Under the pieces are notes generated by a model. The model saw only the letters and a program-made list of their open reading frames with translations, ran no database searches and was not told the origin of the DNA. Positions 17,801-30,577 of a DNA stretch of 64,000 nucleotides are shown here, piece by piece. A program made the translations under genes and the position numbers. Origin of the DNA: Allacma fusca (Eukaryota; Arthropoda; Collembola; Symphypleona; Sminthuridae); assembly GCA_947179485.1 (NCBI GenBank), contig OX359249.1:3844001-3908000 (forward strand). The letters run 5' to 3'. How positions within the stretch are numbered: position 1 is the stretch's first letter; each line of letters begins with the position of its first letter.

Positions 17801-18330
17801 TCACGATACGAATCTGGCAAAGAGAACATTTTCACAGGATTCGGGAGCAAATTAGCAACCGTGGAGACGGACCAAGTTACAAACCATATCAATTATCGCC
17901 AAGAAATGAAAGACGACCAGGAATAACACCAATACATATGGTACCAAGCGCTATAGATCGATTCCAAACACCCCAATGGCGATCAGTTGTCATTGATGGA
18001 AGACCAGATGAACCCGATATAATAAATCTCATACGAACCCTCAGAGGTCGAACAGGAATCGAAATAGTTTTTCGAGACCTTGGACATGATCTTATTCAGG
18101 AAGAACTCAGGAGAGACCCAGTAACACAACAGAGAACCAGCTATCTTTCCATAACAAACCCTGTGGAGCATAGAAGACTAATGGATCAGTTATGGGAAAG
18201 ATCAGAACGGGCAAGATGGGACCCGGAAATTTTATCCGAGAATAGATTCGCAGTTATATCATTCAGAACACTAGCGGAAGGAGAGGAGGAGACAGGCACC
18301 CTCAGAGGGCCGTCCGAGGAAGACGATTAG
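11761..18330 (+). CDS. ORF3, giant unknown polyprotein with SR-rich region and envelope-like central segment
   Basis: 2,189 residues from ATG at 11761. Domain sketch: a globular N-terminus (about 40-200); an Arg/Ser SR-type region (about 300-370); a Cys/His cluster (CSRKGC...CEHH, about 480-515) beside a Lys-rich stretch; a single hydrophobic segment at residues 790-806 (bases 14128-14178), preceded by a Met at 772 that could start a signal peptide. Downstream are five N-glycosylation sequons (NLT, NAS, NET, NWT, NVS) and three dibasic furin-like sites: RVRR 1028-1031, RTRR 1124-1127 and RQRR 1231-1234. A second hydrophobic stretch occurs near VAGAVGMCTTGMVIVGVYT. The C-terminal 700 residues are soluble-looking, with CEYC and CPHC pairs. 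The middle third behaves like an envelope precursor, but no known Env family is recognisable and cysteines are few. It could equally be several proteins fused and cleaved. Confidence 0.7.
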   Translation: MSENRGSRASGSRTNEIPRQDALPAVDRDDDDRPRYWTQYVSQTEVEIPQAKILPNSDTGRLEVVLRVDGKLPHRIIIQGRDGREIVTHSVLIGALRKPRELTLDYRILRREPHFCGSINFPEQQVEVDKGERAPDDLVYLFKGQEFNPTPIRRQIPICRTRNRQPDDPWLVQNYRQEKDVPGQKNPRGDYEHDPWAFTPSLQYERGKTSRSSSRKVMGADPICGVTRVNIPDISEWLPQHEEQVEDVTHRINRRIDDNYGPDLRRGNLEDRRREPPRFAAYSAHMVPAGRGRGRAITTGESSSRHHRSSRESSRERHSSKDSRTRKRETESSSERKKRREDDRSRSRYDSPARSRSRRESTPPPSPFLSPAAKDYKDRMERESILTAPIAAPASSYTAVTKMPPPTIPVNSEPPKPQRAVCIAQRERPVEVPVVTPPSVAVTLWSEETATDTATTADRDTANESSSDSEEEETVPIQICSRKGCKRVRQVIATDSGPVVQQECEHHAKKRAKKEKKVKKEAQMTILELFGQSTAPTQPPAKWQSNILKIGEDSRKAGKHEEMVNRIKDLGEIIRNLARQNVNADSAKKQKEELMKELARHRQEWIKWRNDNDFHLVCAESKIDLQTRELPPAHFEPTNIPTSTATSGELERLLAQEKRNGPETANPTGMATEMPPSPAQNVEVATSELSIAEQHNEQSSSSEDFEVIRSKRRPKDRESSITSDTTEIVNHHQLSLADFANSPQDGTVILSDDEEPRQSTSSIQTPPHTPEMGRGGGGRRGGPIPYLGNSWLSFLLMFGLITSAVGQSTLRKELTGHYGPYPTTRASHYQWWTRLETENLTSPRGFDYVSLDFENKEDSEEIGHYDPYGQRDCPPVGNSAVRYQGFGSATAHRIWQNGVVRGVAGAVGMCTTGMVIVGVYTSSILDAVRRWNKPLKTVKIPQDWVLIESQLPDQRPIWMIMPVNASEEKELEDFLKKDPTATEISPNLIALPGDIQRNAHYLNETSVAKVWNQALGKEVEEEESENGRVRRHAPEPTSEEEERRQKIRDQRKLPQAIWLMSQAIRDGYHLTTRTLQSVAMDLITKPIQLPLQTKYEIWKEYEIQYGKFIDKVIQILGLKTIHKRTRRSILAKDQINNLQRQMQNNPHRITKGEDYVHPTEEIAIGEVVHFALATTITEANWTIVLLIPHIYNGVDHLEEEELKGWETKAHANVSQTHPLFQRTSERAARERQRRDAFVGPTNAWSPVSYSKQFLKQQLQLMLARIEEEEAHSSSGRPTGIIQQLVRFTLRMVIYIGTSVGMDFGGNQDPIRKSDPGRSHPRRTEGAEGPVLASEEEPAVPTEQAMEAQEEGAGTSLNVIKEEVLDDEEKPPLEHQVDSSSDNETDSKWVQTRCEYCPLKHGHKPPVRPKTKLAAHEAWQRQKDIPVQYIRRSRPELDRLYGRDNAPNCTFQYRGRRRGPEPEIERPRVRVYSPIRTVIFNDTRDRRGSRSPSPGPSAIAGQSIPPIEDNLKSRRARQRQRKVEFKEERQEDPPTPAPEDPLAQPDSPDVRFVDLAHVSFYIGVRGWMVAPSWEDEDAEIVIFTNPNKTQLYSQLDPVRLQVKKMVERANDPLDHSPPPRFPDQVMEDISGDERHSQIEAQYSRRTNYFSNNMDTRERSTMCPHCYQKSTIDPERFPTYNISHRSTNSPEQNLVRWLNRMYRETFIERLDIHQQPTQPPQLRLEQLRRALSTLSEPRTDAHESNIEYAEHQAGIDYNNHGELIRERRALLYDAMDHPTDYRRLDPRERDLLILYGQSRRNVPMENTRLETMAGDMNISPGEMIPRLWTTLFNGQRGIDNHQVPTYLTCREHQGVMQGLTGTELRRLITQMWFDIGTQPTWREQEMWINSFLLRGDAITGRGEKALQQLASIPIHMLSFQEFASMTERLITLYHQDEAIQEWRQFGAMNQSGRSQPNPIDDIEEELGQWEDWIFAMKLAGEGQKPTTLYARKLKGGVATLRQPRRTGSFRDLNELVTIRIWQREHFHRIREQISNRGDGPSYKPYQLSPRNERRPGITPIHMVPSAIDRFQTPQWRSVVIDGRPDEPDIINLIRTLRGRTGIEIVFRDLGHDLIQEELRRDPVTQQRTSYLSITNPVEHRRLMDQLWERSERARWDPEILSENRFAVISFRTLAEGEEETGTLRGPSEEDD

Positions 18331-18897
18331 GACGTCACAGAGGATAATAACCTGACCATTCCATCCAGGTCATGGCATAATAAGAAGGAGAACTAGCGGG
18401 GAAAAGCAGAAGCCAAATTACCTGATGACGGAAGAAATTCCCGAAGGGAATGTAAAGTGTAGATTATTTCGCAAGAGATGATCTACGATAAAACATTTTT
18501 AAGATCTTATGTAGCATCAACCATTGGGATTACGGCGGATGTTACATAATGATCACCATAACAGAATAGTTAGAAAAGAAAAACAAATAAAAATAAAATA
18601 CAAAAATAGAAAACAAAACAAAAATATTTCACTTACTAACACATTTCATAGAGTTCATAGGATAAAAATACTAACAAAAGATTATGTCACCGGAAGTGGG
18701 ACATACGGATTACAACATTGGAATTAGGAAAAGAATTCTCTTTCGCAATCGGAAGATGAAAACATAAACAATATACTGATATAAATAAGAGACTCTTAAA
18801 CCAGAGTACTCATTATAATCTCAACACCCACAGAGAGCTCAAATACTTGAGGTTACCCAGAAATACGGAACCAAAAATAGATACAAATTTTCCAAGG
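18331..18897 (+). other. Spacer between ORF3 and ORF4
   Basis: About 570 bases without a convincing ORF. It is A-rich, with many AAATAAAA-like stretches around 18570-18640. A leader or splice-acceptor role for ORF4 expression is possible, but no site stands out. Confidence 0.5.
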
Positions 18898-19644
18898 ATG
18901 GAATACAAGTGGTATATTCTTTTGAGCCTTACAATAATTCTAATTGCAATGGACGTTTCCGAAACCAGGCCGATAGCACAACCAAGTCCAGAACCATGGC
19001 AAGGACCACTGATGGCAGCCCTAGGAACTCAAGTCGGAAAATGGTTCGCAAATTACATGGTACCAGCCATAACCGTCGGAAGCGGAGCTATCACAGCATC
19101 AGTGTTATCACAAAAGGACCCAATAGTACACATACTACACCACAAAGATGACGGGAAACTAGCCGTAGTGCAGTATGACCCGAACGACCCAAACGTAGAA
19201 GCCCAGAGAATCATGGAGAGGAATCAACAAATGGCTCTACTACAACCCCAACAACAACTTATACAACCCCAATTCATACAAAACCAACAGCCCACGATGC
19301 TGAAGGATAGCAGACCACCATGGATGGAGCAATTCAACGAAATTGATTGGAAATCCAATGAGGTTCCAACATCAGACACGGATTATACCGTAGTCATTAT
19401 TAGTTCATTCGGTTGTATTACCACAGTAGTGATATTTATATTCACAGTAATACTGTACCGAATTCGAATGAAGAAAAGAAAAACAGATCAACAAAAACCG
19501 AATGAGAGAGAATTAGACAATGTTGCAGACACGCAGGCATTAGTCCAAAATTCTATAGAGCAGCTAGTCGGATGCAGAATTGTGAGGCCCAATACACAAC
19601 AACAAGCCAGCCGACACACAACCAGAGCAACCGTACAACTATAA
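18898..19644 (+). CDS. ORF4, small type I membrane protein (signal peptide plus C-terminal TM)
   Basis: 248 residues from ATG at 18898. The frame is open further upstream but only to a TTG. Residues 1 to about 25 form a classic signal peptide (charged start, hydrophobic core ILLSLTIILIAM, cleavage near SETRP). The ectodomain has a weakly hydrophobic segment around VPAITVGSGAITASVL and a Gln-rich spacer. Residues about 163-190 (near 19384-19470) are a strong transmembrane helix, followed by a basic stop-transfer (RIRMKKRK) and a roughly 55-residue cytoplasmic tail. It lies downstream of ORF3, where an env gene would be expected. It is small for an errantiviral envelope and has only two cysteines, so a matrix-like or accessory glycoprotein role is also possible. 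Confidence 0.65.
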   Translation: MEYKWYILLSLTIILIAMDVSETRPIAQPSPEPWQGPLMAALGTQVGKWFANYMVPAITVGSGAITASVLSQKDPIVHILHHKDDGKLAVVQYDPNDPNVEAQRIMERNQQMALLQPQQQLIQPQFIQNQQPTMLKDSRPPWMEQFNEIDWKSNEVPTSDTDYTVVIISSFGCITTVVIFIFTVILYRIRMKKRKTDQQKPNERELDNVADTQALVQNSIEQLVGCRIVRPNTQQQASRHTTRATVQL

Positions 19645-22307
19645 CACCGACCCAACCGGGAAGGATCAACGCAAGAAAGAAAACAACGAAGAAAAATATA
19701 CACAAAACCATAAAATTGTATGGAAAAATATTTAAAAACATTTAATAGTTATAAGATAGTATTAGCAAAATAATAGGATAAGTAGTTATAAGTAGAATAA
19801 GGATAGGAAGAGAAAACACAGAAAATCAAGTTCATATACAACAAAAATATAAAAATGAAATGAAAATAATCAAAGTTCAAATAACGAACGAAAAGTTCCA
19901 TTTAGTTAAAGAGACAGATCCCCAATAGGAGTAAAAGGAAGAAAAGTCTAAAGAGTGTGATTCAAATCAATATATCTTTCGTGTCTCGATGGATTCATTA
20001 TCCATTTTCTTTCCAATTTCCTTTTCACCCCATTGATTCCAGTGATTAGGTTTTTATTAGATATCAACACTATCAAGTCAGGCTGTGTTTTCAAAACAAA
20101 CACTGATTTGTTAACGAGACGAAATTGTTTCAAGATAAGGTTCAGTTCTAACAAAAATTTTAGGCAATATCATAATTCATTGAGGCTTGTTCACTCAACA
20201 GCCAATGAGTGATGATTGTAATGCCTTGTGACTTATTAGGTCATTCGACTCCATATGAGAAGAATAAAAATTAAATTTCCAACCTACTCATCGTTTGGGA
20301 TGAGCGGGATACCAAATTTCCAGCAAAAATCAGAACCCCTGTATAAGCAAGTTCTCTACGATCAGGATCAGTTTACCTTTTAGCTTCAGTTTAACCAAAT
20401 CTATTTAGCTAGATGTGCTAATATTTTAGGTACCTAGAAAGACAGATTAAGTAAAACAAAAGTCCAAAGGATAGATTCTTCCAAAAGAATTTCTGTGTGT
20501 AATTCTTTTTATTTACTTGCAAAGTGTTTCGCATTTCAAATGATAGTTAGAAAATAATTTTGTCAAAAATTATTGACATGAATGTGCCCCGATCAGAAGG
20601 ATCCTAATGTCGTTTGAGAGCAAGGACCTTCACCTATTCCAAGGGCCTACATAAATGATCTAGGGACTAGAAGAATAAACAAAAATATACCACGAATAGG
20701 TAGGAGGAACTTTAAATAATAAAAATATAAAAAGTAAGAAAATTACAGTAATGGAGACATTATATGACATGATTAATATGTCATCGACGTATGCGAGTGC
20801 TGTTTCGTATTCTAAATCGCAAAGTTTAAAGGCAACTAAGATCTACATTGCAAACAGTGTTGACATCTTTTTACAATCTTGAGTACATACATTTGACATT
20901 CACTCATGACAAATACTTTATACACGACAAAATCAAAGTTTACGGAATCGTTAAATTCACTTCGTTTATCCAGTACAAAGGATCAGTTTTAAATCTTAAA
21001 AGATCAAACGTCTTATTTTGCTTGTTACATTCCATAGTTTCCCAAGATAAATTGTGTTTTCTTAATATAATTTGTCCAACAATTCAGAAAGGAATTTTAA
21101 ACAGAAAATTTAACTTACAAATTCGACACATTTCATCAAATAGGATTTTTTACAGATCAAGGTATATATATATATATTTATGATTATCGCCAAAATACAT
21201 TCCTATCTCAGTTGAGGAAATAGTTCACGGTACAATATGATTTTATGTCTTATGGAGTAGTAAGAACCGCTTACAGAACTTCATGGAGCACGATGTTTTC
21301 ACATTTGGTGAAATTGCCAACAGTTGTGCATGAGAAGGACATAATTCCTAATTTAGCCACCGACAAACAGCTCAAATATTTCACAGGCGAAAATAAAAAG
21401 ATTCTTCAAACTTTCTGTGGAGACCTCAGGAGGTTTCAGCGTTGTTTTTTTCAAATAATTGTGTTCAAGAGCGACACTACTGCGCTCAAGACCGTCACTT
21501 CAAACCGTTGATAGTGATATTGGATAATCACACATTTCCCCACAACGATTTGTCTGTGACACATTAAATTGTTTCACAAGGAAACTCACGGGATTTTACA
21601 AGCTATAAATTAAAGATACCTTTAAAAATACATTAGGCCACTACCCTAGAAATAGCAATAACTGACAGTAATCACAAATTGTTGCAACAACTAGAATTGA
21701 GTATCAGATAATTAGAAAGCAAATGAGAATAGAAACAAGAGTCAATAGTTTCATATCTGCCTTCAAGTAATCTTTGCTGATCTTTCCTAATATGTTTGGA
21801 GAGCAGTCAAGACAGTTTTTACAAACAAATTCTTTTCACAACATAGTATTTTAACGTATCTTTCGAGATTCGAATTCTTGTTTCGACATACTATAATTGT
21901 GTGTACAAAATTTTCAATTCTGCTACGATGTTTCTAATCTTAGATACGATAAATAACATTAGAAATCAAGCCAAATAACGATATATTCCATGTAAATAGT
22001 GTATATGCAAATGATGAAAGGATGAAAATGGTTGATTATCAGACGTAAGTATACAAACAGTAACACCATCAAATATTGTACAGCATCACAAAAAGTATAC
22101 ACACATATGATGATGAACATGTATGATAAATTGTATAAAATGCCTTAACAACAAATACCCATGAATACCATTACGACCTTGCTACAAAGTCAATATAACG
22201 ACCACCATATAGCTACAAAGTAAGGTAACATAAATAACATTAGTATAATTATAAATAATATGAACTTGAACTTCGACAGATGATATTGTCGAGGTCGACA
22301 ATTACCC
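19645..22307 (+). other. Long 3' non-coding tail of the giant element
   Basis: About 2.7 kb between the last ORF and the polypurine tract. It is AT-rich with many stops in all frames, and the only ORFs over 60 codons (20848-21183 and 21245-21511) have no good start or recognisable content. It could hold RNA signals, a spliced exon or an antisense transcript, but I see nothing specific. Confidence 0.6.
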
Positions 22308-22317
22308 AGAAGAGGAA
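22308..22317 (+). promoter_or_regulatory. Polypurine tract of the giant element
   Basis: AGAAGAGGAA lies directly before the TG that opens the 3' LTR, the expected site for plus-strand DNA priming during reverse transcription. Confidence 0.85.
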
Positions 22318-22886
22318 TGTTACGGATATATTATAAATAGAGTAGAATAAGCATAATCTAAGTCAGCAAATAGTTTGGAAGGTCGTAACCAGAGGCTACG
22401 TGATGCCAAACGCTGACATAACATAATTATAAGGAAATGATTTAGATTATTTAATAAACAATAAACTAAGAATAGGATAAGATTAGATTTAGATTAAGAC
22501 ACGTAGACTAAGTACAAGTTCTAATCTCGACTTCAAGCAAGCAACATCAGAGGAGCCGCACCTAGAGTCCATTCCCTCCGGGATGGATCTCAACAGGTAG
22601 CAAGCGGGGTGACATGAAATCGGAGATTTCATGAAGAAGAGATTCAGACTTCAAATTCTATTTGTGTTAAATGTTAATTGTTCAGTGTAAATTGTATCAG
22701 TTTAGGAACAATAAATCGGATCAATAAATTATAAAAACGAACTACACACAGAATTCATTAGTTCCATTTATTCATGCGTTTCCAACAACATCGGATTCCA
22801 GGAATTCAGGGGATGGAACACCCGAACCTAGGCTACAGTATTATTACCCACACACCATCAATACCCGGGTAATACCGTACATAACA
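22318..22886 (+). repeat. 3' long terminal repeat of the giant element
   Basis: A 569 bp LTR opening TGTTACGG and closing CCGTACATAACA, giving the short inverted ends TGTTA/TAACA. It follows the polypurine tract directly. It contains a TATAAATA box near its left end (22332-22339) and two AATAAA signals (22710-22715 and 22723-22728). The bases just after it are ATAT, a plausible half of a 4-5 bp target duplication whose partner is off the window. No second copy is present here for comparison. Confidence 0.85.
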
Positions 22887-23922
22887 ATATATACTTAAAT
22901 GTGTCCTTGTTCATTTAATGTATGAGGGAGATAACAACATGAAATTACAATTGGTGCATACATACATATGTAAACCAATTATTTCATATACTTTTATGTT
23001 CATTGAACTGTGGCAAGGAAAAGTGTTGCTTACCTTCAGCGGATCAAGTAAAAAAAATTATGACACTCATATAGTACTTAAACAATTTTATTCCAGTGGT
23101 TTTACTGCACGAAGCAGGCAGTATTAGTAGTCACGACTGCCATACTATCAAATGGTGCAAATAATATTTAGCCAAATCATTACGCTAATAGCCTCATTAT
23201 ATGTGTCTAGTTGAGTCTTTTGTCAAAATGCCATATACATATAAGATAAAATAGATAAGTTTGTCAGCTTTATTATATTCATCATATTAGTAATTATACC
23301 TTCTATAATATTGTGTGCCAGTTTGCACCATTGAGCTATAGACATTAAAATTTCCTTTTTATTGTATACGTTGACAAATACATAAGTTCTTGCTTTCCAT
23401 GTTGTTACAGTGTAAACGTGACATTGTACGCAGGCATCAAATGAATTTTCGGGGAACTATTACTGGAATAAGTGTTTCCTTTCATTTTTCCCCTTCACAG
23501 TTTGCAACACAGAATTGCTTTGTTTAGTGTTCCAGCTCACTTCAGGTATTGGGTATAAGTACTTGAAGTCATTTCAAAAGGTAGTTGTTCGTAGTGACTG
23601 GCGACTCATTTTGGTAATCGAACTAAGTTTACCAAACAGGTATCGTATGGTACATTAATTTATGCTGTCTATCGTCAAAACAAATTACGCATACTTATAT
23701 TTAGCTTACAGGAAGATGCAAACATTGTAAGTTCCTCTGTTTGAAGGCCAAGCTTTTGGAAAGTCAAATGCTTCTCCTGGAAGTTACCTCTCCAAACTCT
23801 TTTTAGCCCCATGCAGAGCTTGAGCATCCGTCATATAAAATTACACGTGTGACATTTGTCAAAGTCTGCAGAATTGTTTGGAAAGTAATCTCTGTTTTAA
23901 GACTCAAGTAGAGCCCTGAAGT
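22887..23922. other. Intergenic, upstream of amylase
   Basis: About 1 kb of AT-rich sequence between the giant element's LTR and the amylase promoter. I see no coding or repeat feature in it. Cis-elements for the amylase may lie here. Confidence 0.5.
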
Positions 23923-23930
23923 TATAAATA
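23923..23930 (+). promoter_or_regulatory. TATA box of the alpha-amylase gene
   Basis: TATAAATA lies 44 bases before the amylase ATG (23974). Transcription would start about 30 bases downstream, leaving a very short 5' leader, a common layout in insect amylase genes. Confidence 0.65.
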
Positions 23931-23973
23931 GTAAGCAGGTAATGGTGGGGAATTTAGTTAGCAAAAAGTTTAC

Positions 23974-27430
<3,457 letters not shown>

Positions 27431-28385
27431 CCGTGGCCTTCCAGATGTCGACATCGCTAATCTCACGATGTATGAAGCTCTATAGAGAAATCTCCTTTAA
27501 AATCCTAAACAAATGTGATGCTGTAAGGAATGACATCCATAATTAAAATACGTAAATGTATTAGGTTAACAAAGCATTGACTTCAGTATAAAGATTGCTG
27601 TACAAAAAAAACTGCCGTGTTCATAAATGTCTTTTGCAATCATTTCTTAAAGTTATCATTAGGTAAGTAATCATCTCACGCTTTTGAAGGTAGACGTGCA
27701 AGCTTTAGGTTTGACTAGGTTTTAAATTGGCAATGGGAAGAAAACTTCATGAAATACTATCCAGTGATACCGAATGATTACAAAAATTCGGATTGCGAGG
27801 AGAGCAACTTTGCCCGGAATTACTGTTAAACACATGACCATTGAAATTAGTGAAAGGAAAAAAAAAATTTTTAAATCATTCAAAAGTATTTGGTTTGGGG
27901 CTTGATGGTACAGCATAAGAAGTTTCTCCATAAAAAGTATTGCATATGGGTGCACTTTACTCAGAAGGGTTTTTATTTTGTTTTTTAAATGTTGGGAATG
28001 AATCTTTCGATGAGTATCTGCATAAAAAGGTCTGGAAATGAGAACTTGATTGGATTTGATGAAATGACATGCATACCAAAATCTTATTTATTTTCGTGAC
28101 AAAATTAGCTAGTTTTATAATAAAACCAATAAAAATTTCTTTAAACTGAAGGCTATGAAAGTTATTGAGCTCATTTCAGTATCTAGTTATCCCACGAGTC
28201 AGACTCTCCCACGATCCCTTCCTCAATCTCCGCTTCCTGTGTATTTACTTGGACGAAACTAAATAATTTTGTAGCTGAGGAAGAGTTATTTAATTATAGG
28301 CTGTGTTAAATTCAGTGACACACACGTATTAAAAGTATAAACACTAGCAGACACTAAGGAGCCATACCAGAGTTTTAATACAAAT
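27431..28385. other. Intergenic between amylase and tetraspanin
   Basis: About 950 bases of AT-rich sequence with several T/A homopolymer runs. No ORF or repeat worth calling, and no clear AATAAA close to the amylase stop. Confidence 0.5.
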
Positions 28386-30577
28386 ATGGTGTCTATTTTT
28401 AAAACATCTTGCTTCATCTTTTGGCTAATATGGGTAAGATCAAGAATGAAGTCAAAACAATGTAATGCTAGAGGGCACAACACAAAAGAATTATGTTTTA
28501 TCGCAGATGAGTACCCTATCATTTCTCTTCGGGATCAGATACATACAGAGCCGGTACTCGTACTTAGAAATCGAAGAGACATCTGGAACTTTAATGACAG
28601 TTGCCTGTATAGCTACTATAGTCATGGCTATTTTGGGGTGTTGTTGCGTTAAGTTTGACGTGATGCACATTTGCTGTGCGGCCTGGGTACGAAATATACT
28701 TATTGCCTTAATGCTGATGTAACAATTCAATTTTACCAGAAGGATTTCATGCGTCGTGTGTATTCAATGTTTCTCTTCCTTTAACGGGAAAAGTACATTG
28801 GGTTGACTTTCTTTGGGATCGTGATTGTCTGCGTGTTGGTAATGAACTCTCTCAAATCCAGTACTTCAGGGACGATAGTCAACGAAGTGGATTTACTGCA
28901 AAAGATCATAAAGGAGTACAAATCCAGCAAAACAATATCTTACTTCCTCTACCATACTCAGCTGACATTCGTGAGTCATTATTTACGTAGAGAGAGTGGC
29001 CAAGAATTACTGCATCAAACAAACTATTCAGTTTACTCTCATCTCCGTAAGAGATTGCTTATAAAAGCTCTTTCGATGCTAATTACAAATATTTGCACCA
29101 GAAATTGGACACCTGCCCCATTTACCAAAATGCAACGTCAGTCGTTCCCTATCCACGAGCCTTATAATTAAAAGTGTCATATTTTTCCTGAAATGCTCTT
29201 ATAGAGAAAGTGCATTGAACACGATAGTGTCCACGCTCTGTAACAGACCCCGTTATAAGAGGATTTTCTTTATAATGACAAAAATGTTTCTATACACTCT
29301 CATTTACCACAAAGAACCGTTAATTTTAAAAGAGCCTGCAATCCCTGTAAAAATCAAATCGTCCTTTCAACCGTGTTCTTACACAGAGAGAGAGAGAGAG
29401 TCCACTGTTCGTAGTTTGACACTTCCTTATTAGTTTTGAGATCAGACTTGGAAACAATTGAATTGAAACTTGAAATTGTTTATGTACTTCAATTTTTTAG
29501 AAATGTTGTGGAATCGTTGGATTTAAAGACTACCGTGCTTTCATTCTTAAGAACTCTACAAGGCAGGACGTACCTTACTCTTGTTGCCGACAGCCCGTAC
29601 TTGACAGCCATGGTCATGCATTGTGCACTGACATTGATACAGGAAAGAGGACATCACTAACGGATATATACTTGACATACCCACCTACCCCGGAATATCT
29701 GCCAAAAAATTACAAAGCTGGCTCTAATATTCTGACAAAGTATTACGGCGCTAATTATCTTACCGCTGAGCCTGAACAATTTCAGGATGTAAATTTGAAA
29801 CTACCAGTGAATGAGACGAAGGCAAAAAGTTTCTATATAACGGTAAGAAATCCGTAAGAACAGTTAGGTAATCGATAAACATTTATGAAAGTAATACAAC
29901 GAACTCTCACTATATAAAATAAATCCGAAAGTAATGGAATTAGACTCTTGGCAAAATACTCTTCCAAAGGAGAAATATCCACAAATTAAAGTTTTTACAA
30001 ACGTTATGTCAAATAATGTCACTGCTATTAGAGAAATTCCTCTTTTCGGTACACATCTTGAAATTATTACATTTACAGATATAAATTTACAACATAAATA
30101 GAGAGTACGTTGTATTACAATTATCAAACTGCTCCGGGGATGTTGGACATTGGAGGTGAAAGTAACTTTCTCATCCATTCTCTACTATAGGGATGTTACG
30201 AGCATTTGAGAGCGAATTCCCAAAACTTGCATGACACTTACTTCGAATTCTGTCTTGTTCTAATGGCGGCATCCGTGCTAATGGCAATACTGTTTATTCG
30301 GAATTGTCTCAAGGCCCGAAGACTTCGAAAGGATCGAATGAAGGAAATGATTGAGGGATCCGTCTCTGCTACAGAAGCTCCGAAAGCTTCCACGTCAGGG
30401 GAATTTTCAGAGGAAGAGCAGCAGCAGATATTGCATGAATTAACAAACGTAAGAAAGAACAAACTATCTGCTGATTACACTACTCAGCAGCCGTATAATA
30501 AACGAGGATCCGCTGGAGGAGCGACTGGACTCCCAACTACTGTGGCCGCTCTAACTGCTCCCAAAATTAGACGATAA
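28386..30577 (+). CDS. Tetraspanin, peripherin/RDS-ROM1-like, 5 exons
   Basis: Inferred exons: 28386-28433, 28507-28686, 28794-28970, 29501-29842 and 30191-30577. All are phase 0 with GT-AG introns, giving 377 residues. TM1 spans the exon 1/2 junction. TM2 (MTVACIATIVMAILGCCC) carries the GCCC signature. TM3 opens exon 3 (FFGIVIVCVLVM). The large extracellular loop in exon 4 has KCCG, then PYSCC and a further Cys, and the loop closes with GCYEHL at the start of exon 5, followed by TM4 (FCLVLMAASVLMAILF). The CCG...SCC...C...GC pattern with FKDY after CCG resembles the RDS/ROM1 subfamily. The roughly 90-residue cytoplasmic tail is longer than usual. Tetraspanins organise membrane protein domains; the specific partner is unknown. 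The exon 3 acceptor (28792-28793) is the least certain boundary. Confidence 0.8.

Larger units (their letters stand above)
1..22886 (+). mobile_element. Giant Ty3/gypsy-type LTR retroelement with envelope-like ORFs (5' end outside window)
   Basis: At least 22.9 kb of one element: Gag (1-4350), Pol (4371-11561), a cluster of short overlapping ORFs (10168-11894), ORF3 (11761-18330), ORF4 (18898-19644), a 2.7 kb non-coding tail, a polypurine tract (22308-22317) and a 3' LTR (22318-22886). Pol order is protease, RT, RNase H, integrase, as in Ty3/gypsy. Canonical members of that superfamily are roughly 5-9 kb, so this one is unusually large. All three long frames are uninterrupted, which argues for recent insertion or purifying selection. 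The sense strand is A-rich throughout. The 5' LTR and primer-binding site lie left of base 1, so LTR identity and target duplication cannot be tested here. The extra genes and the internal hydrophobic segments suggest an errantivirus-like (env-bearing) lineage, but ORF3 and ORF4 match no family I recognise. Confidence 0.9.

Noticed and set aside
20848-21511. Two plus-strand ORFs (111 and 88 codons) in the giant element's tail
   Set aside because: The first starts only at TTG; composition follows AT-rich sequence and nothing is recognisable.
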